The position numbers and the translations under genes were made by a program. The notes under the pieces are model-generated. The model was given only the letters and a program-made list of their open reading frames with translations. It did no database searches and was not told where the DNA came from. Of a stretch of DNA of 6,114 nt, positions 1-6,114 are shown one piece after another (the first letter of the stretch is position 1; each line of letters opens with the position of its first letter). This stretch comes from Candidatus Omnitrophota bacterium (lineage in GTDB: Bacteria; Omnitrophota; Gorgyraeia; Gygaellales; Profunditerraquicolaceae), in NCBI GenBank assembly GCA_018818365.1, contig JAHISH010000273.1:1-6114 (forward strand), written 5' to 3'.

Positions 1-181
1 AATCAGTAGGAAGGCCTAAATACCGTGATACTTTCCCCATCGTAGAAGTTATCCCCTGCGCACGCAGGCTGCTGACTGCCTGCGGCACAGACTCCTCCAA
101 ATCCTCCCGGAGACGTCTACCGTTTTTCCTTGGAAGGTGTCTGCGTTTTGTTCGGGAAGGTGTCTGGTGTATCAGAGAAGA
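1..181 (-). other. Module 7 (partial): basic segment and helix-turn-helix-like start
   Basis: Residues 1978-2037, continuing beyond the left edge. After SSLIHQTPSRTK the chain is strongly basic (KRRHLPRKNGRRLR), then forms a helix (LREDLEESVPQAVSSL) and the segment LRAQGITSTMGKVSRYLGLP (2016-2035), which reads like a helix-turn-helix. It resembles module 3 both at its start and over the LRxxGxTxxxGxVSxxL pattern, so a related domain probably begins here. Nucleic-acid binding is possible but unproven; only about 60 residues are visible. Confidence 0.5.
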
Positions 182-3100
182 ACCCTGCGCCGGAGAGGAG
201 ACAGAAGAAGATGACCCGAGGCCTACGCTTCTTGTCAATCTGGTTATCTCCGGAATTAATTCCGCGACTATTAAATCGGATTCTTCAATATAGGGACTAT
301 CATTGTATCCGGAATCCCTGCAATCCGCCCACAAATCAACCCCACTTTTTACCTGCTCTACAAGGGGCGTTTTCTTTATTAACAATTGAAGCGGTGCCAT
401 CTCGATACCTACATCCACATAACGCTCTATTAACTGACTCCGCTGTTCGCACAGAATACCATTAACTACTTCATCACTGCGACCAGATAAGCCTAAGCGC
501 ACTTTTTCTCCCTGCTTCAGTTCATCCCACTCAATAAAACGACGGCCTTCGACCTGCTTTGTTGTTTCGTAATCCCCATACAATATCCTGCCCTTAAAGG
601 ATGGCGCAAACTGGCAAAAAGTTCCGTCGATACGCTCTCTCCTAAGGCCGCCTCTGCAGACTGCCAGCCAACGATGCATCCTATAATCCACTCTGCTTAA
701 TCTTTCAGACAAGACAAACCCTGTGACAAGTTCTATCCTGTCGCTTCCTACGCCTATGGGAATATTGAGTACGCCGTTTACTAACTTAGCGATAATATAG
801 CTTATCTCCCTGCAGCCGATTCGCGGGCAACGCTTCTCGTAACGTCTGATTGCCGCAAACAAAGGCGACTCCATTATATTGATCAACGTGCGAAGCGATG
901 AAACAGCCTGCCCCTGAGTTGAAGAGGAAGCGCTTCGCCGTTGTTTTACCTCAAGATAAGAAGCGGCGATAAGTGAAGAAAGTTTATGCCTGGCATCCGA
1001 AGAGCGCGGGGCAATGACAGTCTGCACAAACCCGCCGTAAGAAACATCCGCTGCCGGAGACCACGGGAGCTGCCACTTTTCCCAGTTTTGATACAGTCCG
1101 CACAGCAATCTTCCGCTTACGTAATCAGGGGTAAGGATAACATCGCATACGCCAGCAGCTCTTCCCGATACTCCTTTTTTCTGCGCTGCTGCTTCGGATA
1201 ACGCAATATCCATGGCGCCGGGACCTTCAACAATAAGAGCCGGATGTCCGGCGAATTCCCTCTTCAATGCAACTGCATCCGCAATAGAACCAACTTCCAT
1301 AAAGCGCTCTGTTTTTTCCGTAAAATCAACAAAGAAAATCCGTAAAGGCCTGGTCTCGATGAAATGCCCTGCTGTCTCCGGTAAAGAAAGAAGCAATCTC
1401 CTTTTTTCTTCAATACGTGCGTGTGGTTCAGGAACAGCAATGGCAAATGTTTGTCTCCCATTCTCCCTGCGTAAGAAGAAATTGATACTTCCTGCCCCTT
1501 CCTTACGGAAAGCGCCAAGGAATAACGGCCGCCATGCTGTATCAGTCGCCGCCTTATAAATAATATTTGCTGCTGCGATATCCGGAAAAACCCATGTTGA
1601 CGTATTATAGGCATCACCAAGTGAAATAAGCCTATCTCTCGCAGTGCTCCCCAGGGAAGTTGCGTGCGGTCGAGGCACTCCCAAAAGACGCGCCACCTCA
1701 ATGCCATGGCGGGTAATAAGACTATGTCGTTGTGCCCTCTCCTCCCCGCTCAAAAGCGCCAAAAGATTAATTCCTCCGTCAGTCATTACCAAAACCCCGC
1801 GTGGGGCAAAGCAAATACGCTGATGCGTAATTTTCCCTGCGCGGCGGACATCTTCGTCCTCCAACAGATAACGCATCACCGAATCAGTGCTAGTTTGTCC
1901 TTTAAGGAGAATCGGGATACTTTTGCCGTCGGATTCCCTGATCTTCTTAATCAATCTAATAGCGATATCGAAGGCAGACGGTTCATCTAATCTGCGGATG
2001 ATCACCGTCGATATTCTATCGCCGACTAATTCACTAAAAGAGCTCAGTGCCTCCAAGCCGCTCTCATCCGGCATCGGCGCTACCACTACGATTTTCTGCG
2101 GGGAATCCTTTACCTGCGCTGCCATCCGGTCAAAGAATTTCTGACGCTGCCTCGCAAGCTGCTTCATCTCTATCTGCGCCGGAGAGGAAGCGCCATCACT
2201 AATAGGATTTGAACTCTGAGGGTAATGAATCCTCTGAAACGCACGCATATGCGTACGAAATTCCCGGTAGGGTAAACCATTGACACGAGACCTAAACGCT
2301 CCAGGAGTAAAGACCTGAACTTCTTTGCCGTCGCCTGGCTCAAGCGGATAATAAATTAATAATTCCAGCCAAGAGCCGCCTACCGGAGCTACGGGCAGGC
2401 TAAAAAACTGATTCGCGGTAAAATCAAAGATAAGCAAGCCCTTTTTGCCGCTATTTGCTTTTCCCAGGCAGACTACGTAGACATGATCAGACAGCTTCCC
2501 GTTGCTTCTCTTAAAAATACCCTCTACCACATAGGCATCTATCCGTTCAAGCCGCATCTCCTCGGCAACTACCAATGAAACCAAATAACAGTTTCCGGGG
2601 ACAAAGCGGCTGTTCATATATGCCTCGAATATTATCCTTCCTTTATTGCCCATAAAGTAATTGATATTCCACAGCGAAGCTGCACGCATAGGCGGCAGAG
2701 CACCTCTTTCCGCAAAAGGGAAAGGCACAAGCTCATCTTCGCTGAAGCTGAATTTACTTTTTGCTCTCAAGGGAATTGCGGAATCATTAACCAGAGAGAT
2801 TTCGGAAGGAGTATTTTCCTCCTCACTGAAAGCCACCTCAACCGGCAAACCAAGGATATCAATGCCTATCGCCAAACAAACACATCTTAGCAATAGACTG
2901 GGGACGTTTCTATCTTCTCCCGTTACCGGCGAACTTACTTCGACCGCAGCAGAAGGAGTAAAGATCACTCCCAATCTTTCAAAACTATTCTGGCTAACCC
3001 AACCTTTTTCTATTAAGCGTTGCAGATATCTATCAGAGCCTTTAAACTTCCCATCCGGCCTCTGCTTGTAGGCACAGTTACTTGCAACTAATGCCTCAGA

Positions 3101-6100
3101 GACCACCCCACTTTCTAACGTGAGACCTTCCCGTCGCAAATCAAGAATTATGCTTTTAAGACGGTTGAACACATAGAGATGGGCATTCGTAGTAGAAAAC
3201 CCCCTCCCGCTCCACATCCTTTCGATAACCTTTTTAATCTCCTCCTCGGTCGTCAAGAGGGCTAATTTTTCGGCCCAGAGAGTGGGGATAAACTGTGTCA
3301 TCTCAAGAACAATACGGCCTGTTTCATAATGGGACCGTGGGAAGAACGCAAGAAGCAACCATGCCGCTTCACGCAGCAACTCTGCATCCATCTTATAAAA
3401 TGACGAAATCATCGCATCCAATCCTTTAGCCGATAAACCTTCCACCAACGTCTTCAAGACAAGAGGAGGAGAGTTCCTTAGATGCGCACGTAATCTTTCT
3501 CTATCCTGCGAAGAGATTTCCGGCTTGCGCGTCCTCCTCTTTTTCTTCGCCGGTGAAGAAGCCCCCACCCCCAGACGTCTACGATTTTGTTCGGGAGACG
3601 CTTTCGAAATTACCTTGGAAGGTGTCTGGAGAACCGGAGAAGAAATTCGTCCCAGTAATTGCGCCATAAGAATACATAGCGCATTATTAACTCGAATGGT
3701 CGTCAATAACCTATCTTCCTCTCTTTCAACACCCAATAACTCATCATCCTCGCCTGCTTCCAACCGTTCACGCTGCATAAACCAATTATCTTCCAATGCA
3801 CTTCTTGAGACCTGTCCATTCATGAATCGATCGAATACAATAAACGCAGCCTGTGCATCAATTAAGTAATCACTTCCCATCTCTTGAATAAGTGACAAAA
3901 GATCCTGCCCTGCGAACCAGATCGCCTCATTATCCGGGAATCGCAATAATGCGTTAAGAATATGAAATCCGATATTGTATCGATAGTATTGCTGACAGAT
4001 ATAGCAATGAAAATCAATATGCTGCATAATCCAAATAACCCGATCCCATAAAGGACCAAGCATTGCTTCTAACGGTGAAAAATCTCCCTGATCCATCAAC
4101 GCACATATTGCATCCGCAGAATCATCCGGCCATTTCTCTAGCAAACGTGCGAGAAACTCGCGTTCATCAAGATAGGCACCCAATTCTGCAGAGACTCTCA
4201 CTTGATCGTCTACGCCAGGAATAAACAAAGCCCCAGAGGAAGAATAATAAGAAGCAACTTCCTGTTGGAAAGGAAAATCCCGTTGATAAATCTGTCTTGA
4301 ATACATATCTGCCAATTGCTCAACTACCGCCTCGTTCAGTGAACAAAATAGCGTTAGTTCACCAGAACCTATTCGTTGACTTCCCTTCTTATCCTGTACT
4401 ATTAATGCTGGTACTCTAAATTTTCTATGGACAATCTCGTGTACAAGAGTCCTAATAAGGGAAAGTCTATGTATAAAGGAAACCCTGTTTTTACTATCTC
4501 GTGCAATAAAGAAGATCTCCCGAACAATAGGACCGTCTTGAATAGTTTCATATGTCCCAAATTCCAGATGGAGCATCTTTGCCATAAGAGAATCTTCTGC
4601 GACAAATATGACGTCTGCGCGGGAAAACGACAGATCTTGATTATGTGTTGCCTCCCCAAGGATGATTGCAACTACCGATTCTTCAAAAGGAGTGAATGTC
4701 GGCATAACTCCTATATCTAATGCAGTAAGATCTTCCAAGAAGGCAGCGACCGTATACCCGTCTACTTGTGCTTTCTCCAAAACTGCCGTAATTGAATCAA
4801 AATCGCATCTGCCCTTCAATACCGGATCGGTTCTTACTGTTTCCAAGAGCCGACTTCTTAACAAATCTGCAAATTCAGCTAAAGGTTGTTCTCTCAAAGG
4901 CATTCGTATCTGCACCGGAGACGAAGTCATTGCTCGACGGAAATTACTCCATTCCCGCTGACGTAAGTCAGGAGAAAGATACTGCTGCTTAAACAAGAAT
5001 AACGCCAATTCCGCAGGGAAATACTCCGTGGGGAGCCCCGGATAGGTTCTGGGTATCGGCATAAAACGCAAGAGCATCAAGTATTCTTGTTCCAATTCCG
5101 CATCAAAGGCAAGCGGCGATAATCCGTTATGAACCAGAACCGATTCCATGAGAAGACGGCCGTTTCGTTCATTGTAATCTGGTATAAAGGGATGGATATG
5201 CACGAAATGATAAAATGCCTCGGCAGCAAAGATAATGGCCTCTGCCATTCTCTCTACCGGATGAGACATCTCAAAAACTTCCCTCTCCCTAAGATTAAAC
5301 CACGAAACATACTCCTCCATTAAATTACTCACAACCATGGATCCTCCTCCCGTCCCAACAGGCGGGAAGAACCATCCGTTAGAAAATATGTCTACTTCAC
5401 GATAATGATCACTCTGATATCCCAGGTCCGCGATCAACGAAAAGGTTCTCAGGAGGAACTTGTGAGAAAGACGCCCCGGCTTCCTATCTCGATTCACAAA
5501 TTCTATCGCAGCCATATATCCTTTCTTCGTTTCTCGTTGAGGGAATAGTTTCTCTATTCGTCTTGAATATACATGGCCGATTACCTCTGCCTCTGGAAAA
5601 GCATGAGTACCATCAAGGGCAACGGCGAAAACTTCCTTAATACGCTCCCTAACAAAATCTCTTCTTTTACCATTGGTGGCTACAGACAACTCTTTTCCAC
5701 GCTCAAGCCATGGCAATCCCTTGTAGTCATTCCATACCAAGCTAAACGGGTGGACTGCCATCGTATCAAGCGTTGTTTGAACAAGCCGCTTGCGGTAGAA
5801 AGCTTTCAAATATAATAAATAGTTCCTAAGTCCCACCTCAGAAAGGAAATATTCTGCCATGGCAACTTTATCTTCGATACTAAGACGATAGCCCGATCTA
5901 TTTATCGCCAGATCCAAATACTCTAAATAATCCCACGGATTACGTGTTTCAAAGAAAGGTTTTCCAGGAATAAGATATGCCCTTTTGGGATCGCGGTGAA
6001 TCTTTAACGTATCGGCAGCATTGCTTGCTATTCTAAGCAAGTGTTCAGGAAGCACTGCGGAAGAAGAATCCTGCGCCGGCGAAGAAGAAGAGAATATGGA

Positions 6101-6114
6101 AGATTCATCATCCA
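1..6114 (-). CDS. Giant multidomain protein, internal fragment (both ends outside window)
   Basis: The minus-strand frame with codons at plus positions 2-4 to 6110-6112 has no stop in about 2037 codons; the other frames are broken every few hundred bases or less. The translation has ordinary soluble-protein composition and contains recognisable family motifs in order: a Fic-like HPF...NGR loop, HEIVH, a Cys-His-Asp set, phosphotransacetylase-family motifs, and a second Cys-His-Asp set. Ser-rich linkers with SSPA or SSPV separate them. I saw no membrane-spanning segment or signal peptide in this part; the true N-terminus is to the right of the window. No internal break, frameshift or intergenic gap is visible, so the modules should be made as one chain. 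It could be a multidomain effector or a polyprotein that is later processed. The reading frame is very secure; the overall function is not known. Confidence 0.95.
111..167. repeat. Linker DNA repeat cluster, left copy
   Basis: This stretch holds three short sequences that recur at 3573-3629. Element A, ccttggaaggtgtctg, is at 128-143, with a shorter second copy, gaaggtgtctgg, at 156-167. Element B, ttttgttcggga, is at 146-157. Element C, agacgtctac, is at 111-120. On the coding strand the order is short A, B, A, C. It lies inside the coding frame, in the basic part before module 7. Confidence 0.8.
182..214 (-). other. Interdomain linker SSSSVSSPAQG
   Basis: Residues 1967-1977 are Ser-rich and carry the linker signature SSPAQ. 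The 15 bases at 185-199 are identical to those at 2174-2188. It lies between module 6 and the repeat-rich start of module 7. Confidence 0.75.
215..907 (-). other. Module 6: papain/transglutaminase-like Cys-His-Asp domain (copy 2)
   Basis: Residues about 1736-1966. The motif set repeats that of module 4: GCREISYIIAKLV with candidate nucleophile C1767; YRMHRWLAVCRGG with H1813; and RIDGTFCQFAP with D1829 and Q1834. Shared positions are Cys-x3-Ser-x3-Ala after the nucleophile, His-x-(Tyr/Trp) followed by a hydrophobic strand and Cys, and Asp-x-Thr-x-x-Gln-Phe. Spacings differ (Cys to His 46 residues here, 35 in module 4). After the core, a segment from about 1840 to 1965 (RILYGDYETTKQ, RRFIEWDELKQGEKVRLGL, LIERYVDVGIEMAPLQLL) looks like a mixed strand and helix region I do not recognise; GEKVRLGL could be a small beta element. 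The assignment rests on motifs only, without a search. Confidence 0.6.
908..934 (-). other. Ser/Gln-rich linker without the SSP signature
   Basis: Residues 1727-1735 read SASSSTQGQ, preceded by the basic KQRRS. It separates module 5 from the second cysteine-peptidase-like module. It lacks the Pro of the SSPA/SSPV linkers and may be a decayed copy. Confidence 0.5.
935..2173 (-). other. Module 5: phosphotransacetylase/phosphotransbutyrylase-like domain
   Basis: Residues about 1314-1726. Members of this family exchange an acyl group between CoA and phosphate. The N-terminal half follows the phosphotransbutyrylase pattern: QKIVVVAPMPDE (first strand), PILLKGQTSTDSVMRYLL (1400s, matching the KG..ST..L block), GKITHQRICF (matching the LSHV.vF strand), and VLVMTDGGINL (matching the flvTDaa.Ni block). 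The C-terminal half has LIVEGPGAMDIALSEAAAQ (matching iVDGPlalD.Avs.ea) and CDVILTPDYVSGRLL (matching diLlvPdieaGN.l), then GGFVQTVIAPRSSD where the family has a TSR or LSR active-site turn. Here the Ser before Arg1703 is Pro, so catalysis is doubtful. At about 405 residues it is roughly 100 longer than usual, because of an extra segment near 1490-1600. A degenerate, repurposed domain is the best reading. Confidence 0.7.
2174..2191 (-). other. Interdomain linker ASSPAQ
   Basis: Residues 1308-1313 read ASSPAQ, preceded by the Ser/Asn-rich PQSSNPISDG. The DNA ctgcgccggagagga (plus strand, 2174-2188) is identical over 15 bases to the linker at 185-199 and in the same frame. Confidence 0.75.
2192..2914 (-). 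other. Module 4: papain/transglutaminase-like Cys-His-Asp domain (copy 1)
   Basis: Residues about 1067-1307. Three blocks fit a papain-like or transglutaminase-like fold: GNCYLVSLVVAEEM with candidate nucleophile C1175 at the start of a helix; DHVYVVCLG with H1210 at the start of a strand; and LLIFDFTANQFF with D1230 and Q1235. The order Cys, His, Asp and the DxTxxQF ending are typical of bacterial cysteine peptidases and deamidases of this clan. Upstream of the Cys lies an acidic stretch (EEENTPSE, FSEDE) and MRAASLWNINYF, which may pack on the core. Module 6 carries the same motif set. The fold assignment rests on motifs only; the reaction could be proteolysis, deamidation or transglutamination. 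Confidence 0.62.
2915..2935 (-). other. Interdomain linker SSPVTGE
   Basis: Residues 1060-1066 read SSPVTGE. It divides the helical module from the first cysteine-peptidase-like module. The underlying DNA differs more from the other linkers (ccggcgaac instead of ccggagagg). Confidence 0.6.
2936..3547 (-). other. Module 3: helical domain ending in a helix-turn-helix-like segment
   Basis: Residues about 856-1059. The module begins with KKKRRTRK and continues as amphipathic helices (RERLRAHLRNSP, LKTLVEGLSAKG, AAWLLLAFF, WAEKLALL, EEEIKKVIERM). Toward the end, LRREGLTLESGVVSEAL (992-1008), followed by DRYLQRLIEKGWV, looks like a helix-turn-helix with a second contact helix. The LRxxGxTxxxGxVSxxL pattern recurs in module 7. 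The beginning RERLRAHLRNSPP also resembles the beginning of module 7 (RRLREDLEESVP). It may bind nucleic acid or act only as a packing or spacer domain. I recognise no named family. Confidence 0.5.
3548..3643 (-). other. Long double linker: SSPV ... QTPSK ... ASSPA plus basic tail
   Basis: Residues about 824-855 contain ISSPVLQTPSK, then SPEQNRRRLGVG, then ASSPA, followed at once by the basic run KKKRRTRK. Two linker signatures about 28 residues apart bracket DNA repeats shared with the linker at the left end of the window. The segment has low complexity and no predicted fold. Confidence 0.7.
3573..3629. repeat. Linker DNA repeat cluster, right copy
   Basis: Exact matches to the left cluster: element A, ccttggaaggtgtctg, at 3613-3628; element B, ttttgttcggga, at 3585-3596; element C, agacgtctac, at 3573-3582. 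On the coding strand the order is A, B, C. Element A here is in a different reading phase from the full copy at 128-143, and element B is also out of phase with its copy at 146-157; element C and the short A copy at 156-167 are in phase. Confidence 0.8.
3644..4909 (-). other. Module 2: HExxH zinc-metallopeptidase-like domain with helical tail
   Basis: Residues about 402-823. The peptidase-like core contains the segment SLIRTLVHEIVHRKF, giving H558-E559-x-x-H562, the usual zinc ligands plus catalytic Glu of zincins. About 30 residues later comes LNEAVVEQLADMY, where E594 (or E598) fits the third ligand of gluzincins. An alternating hydrophobic segment (ADVIFVAED, then REIFFIARD) before the motif fits the edge strands of a zincin fold. 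After about residue 610 the sequence is mostly helical, with two Cys in CYIC (703 and 706) and an acidic, charged end (AGEDDE, EREED) running into the next linker; I do not recognise this tail. The likely role is peptide-bond hydrolysis, target unknown. It could also be an inactive zincin-like fold. Confidence 0.7.
4427..4441 (-). other. HEIVH zinc-binding motif
   Basis: Residues 558-562 are H-E-I-V-H, preceded by the hydrophobic helix start RTLV, as is normal for the active-site helix of zinc peptidases. The candidate third ligand, Glu594, is encoded at 4331-4333, within NEAVVE. Confidence 0.8.
4910..4927 (-). other. Interdomain linker with SSPVQ signature
   Basis: Residues 396-401 read TSSPVQ and separate the Fic-like module from the metallopeptidase-like module. 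The DNA (ctgcaccggagacgaagt on the plus strand) is a variant of the linker DNA at 185-199 and 2174-2188. It is shorter and less Ser-rich than the other linkers. Confidence 0.65.
4928..6058 (-). other. Module 1: Fic/AMPylase-like domain with N-terminal helical extension
   Basis: Fic proteins transfer AMP or other nucleotide-derived groups to hydroxyl side chains of target proteins. Residues about 19-196 form a helical extension I cannot assign. The Fic-like core is about 197-345. HYREVDIF followed by WFFPP matches the YR-x-V-x-I...PP segment that precedes the Fic helices. VSNLMEEYVSWF and HPVERMAEAIIFAAEAFYHF match the helices leading to the active loop. The loop is HPFIPDYNERNGRLLM (residues 307-322), with H307 as the candidate catalytic base and N317-G318-R319 as the nucleotide-binding end. 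The canonical form is HPFx(D/E)GNGRxxR, so this copy has about four extra residues between HPF and NGR, and Met322 stands where the final Arg is expected. I found no clear (S/T)xxxE(G/N) autoinhibitory motif. The fold assignment is good; activity is doubtful. Confidence 0.8.
5147..5194 (-). other. Divergent Fic active-site loop (H307 to M322)
   Basis: Codons read H-P-F-I-P-D-Y-N-E-R-N-G-R-L-L-M. The His, Pro, Phe and the Asn-Gly-Arg are kept, an acidic Asp and Glu lie between them, and the last Arg of the family signature is replaced by Met. The spacing between HPF and NGR is seven residues rather than three. Confidence 0.8.
6059..6091 (-). other. Ser-rich linker SSSSPAQDSSS at the right edge
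   Basis: Residues 8-18 read SSSSPAQDSSS, preceded by the acidic DDESSIF. It ends whatever module lies upstream, outside the window, and shows that the protein does not begin with the Fic-like module. The DNA shares ctgcgccgg (6071-6079) with the other linkers, in the same frame. Confidence 0.75.

Noticed and set aside
1049..1060. WSPAAD resembling the SSPA linker signature
   Set aside because: It sits inside the phosphotransacetylase-like module, between two of its motif blocks, lacks the Ser-rich context, and the Trp-Ser-Pro is more likely a loop of the domain.
1264..1707. Minus-strand open frame of 147 codons in another phase
   Set aside because: It overlaps the part of the true frame that carries clear phosphotransacetylase-family motifs, and its own translation is low-information, with runs of Arg, Leu and Gln.
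2243..2254. Perfect 12-base palindrome acgcatatgcgt
   Set aside because: It lies within the coding frame, with no promoter or operon context, and one such palindrome in 6 kb is not surprising.
3995..4021. CYIC with nearby His as a possible zinc knuckle
   Set aside because: Only two Cys and scattered His are present, in a mainly helical stretch, and no second Cys pair is visible.
5336..5353. In-frame ATG preceded by a strong Shine-Dalgarno-like GGGAGGAGG on the minus strand, inside the Fic-like module
   Set aside because: The purine run encodes Gly-Gly-Gly-Ser just before Met259, and a start here would cut the Fic core. It could allow internal initiation but nothing else supports this.
130..5815. 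Short plus-strand open frames scattered across the window (for example 130-465, 1212-1559, 2661-3071, 3525-3869)
   Set aside because: They lie opposite the continuous minus-strand frame, have no recognisable motifs, no consistent ribosome binding sites, and overlap each other; they are shadows of the real coding frame.

Overview
The whole 6.1 kb window is the interior of one enormous protein-coding gene on the minus strand. I translated the minus strand in the frame whose codons occupy plus positions 2-4, 5-7 ... 6110-6112 and met no stop in about 2037 consecutive codons. Neither the start nor the stop is in the window, so a search for complete start-to-stop ORFs misses the gene and shows only short shadow frames. 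I saw no intergenic space, RNA gene, promoter, terminator, mobile element or CRISPR array. Residues below are numbered from the first full codon at the right edge (plus 6110-6112 = residue 1) to the left edge (plus 2-4 = residue 2037).

The protein is a string of unrelated domains joined by Ser-rich linkers carrying a recurring SSPA/SSPV signature. From N to C it reads: (1) a Fic/AMPylase-like module with an altered catalytic loop, about 19-396; (2) an HExxH zinc-metallopeptidase-like module with a long helical tail, about 402-823; (3) a double linker and a helical module ending in a helix-turn-helix-like segment, about 856-1059; (4) a papain/transglutaminase-like Cys-His-Asp module, about 1067-1307; (5) a phosphotransacetylase/phosphotransbutyrylase-like module with an unusual extra segment, about 1314-1726; (6) a second Cys-His-Asp module sharing its motifs with module 4, about 1736-1965; (7) another linker and the start of a helix-turn-helix-like segment resembling the one in module 3, about 1977-2037, which runs off the window.

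The organism is a bacterium I cannot name from sequence alone. A multi-kilobase multidomain gene with SSPA/SSPV linkers is most like the giant proteins described from Candidatus Omnitrophota (former OP3) nanobacteria; this is inference. The combination of a protein-modifying Fic fold, a metallopeptidase and two cysteine-peptidase-like folds on one chain suggests a modular effector polyprotein, loosely comparable in architecture to MARTX toxins. At DNA level the linkers around 111-167 and 3573-3629 share short exact repeats, some in different reading frames, which suggests that linker DNA is shuffled at nucleotide level.
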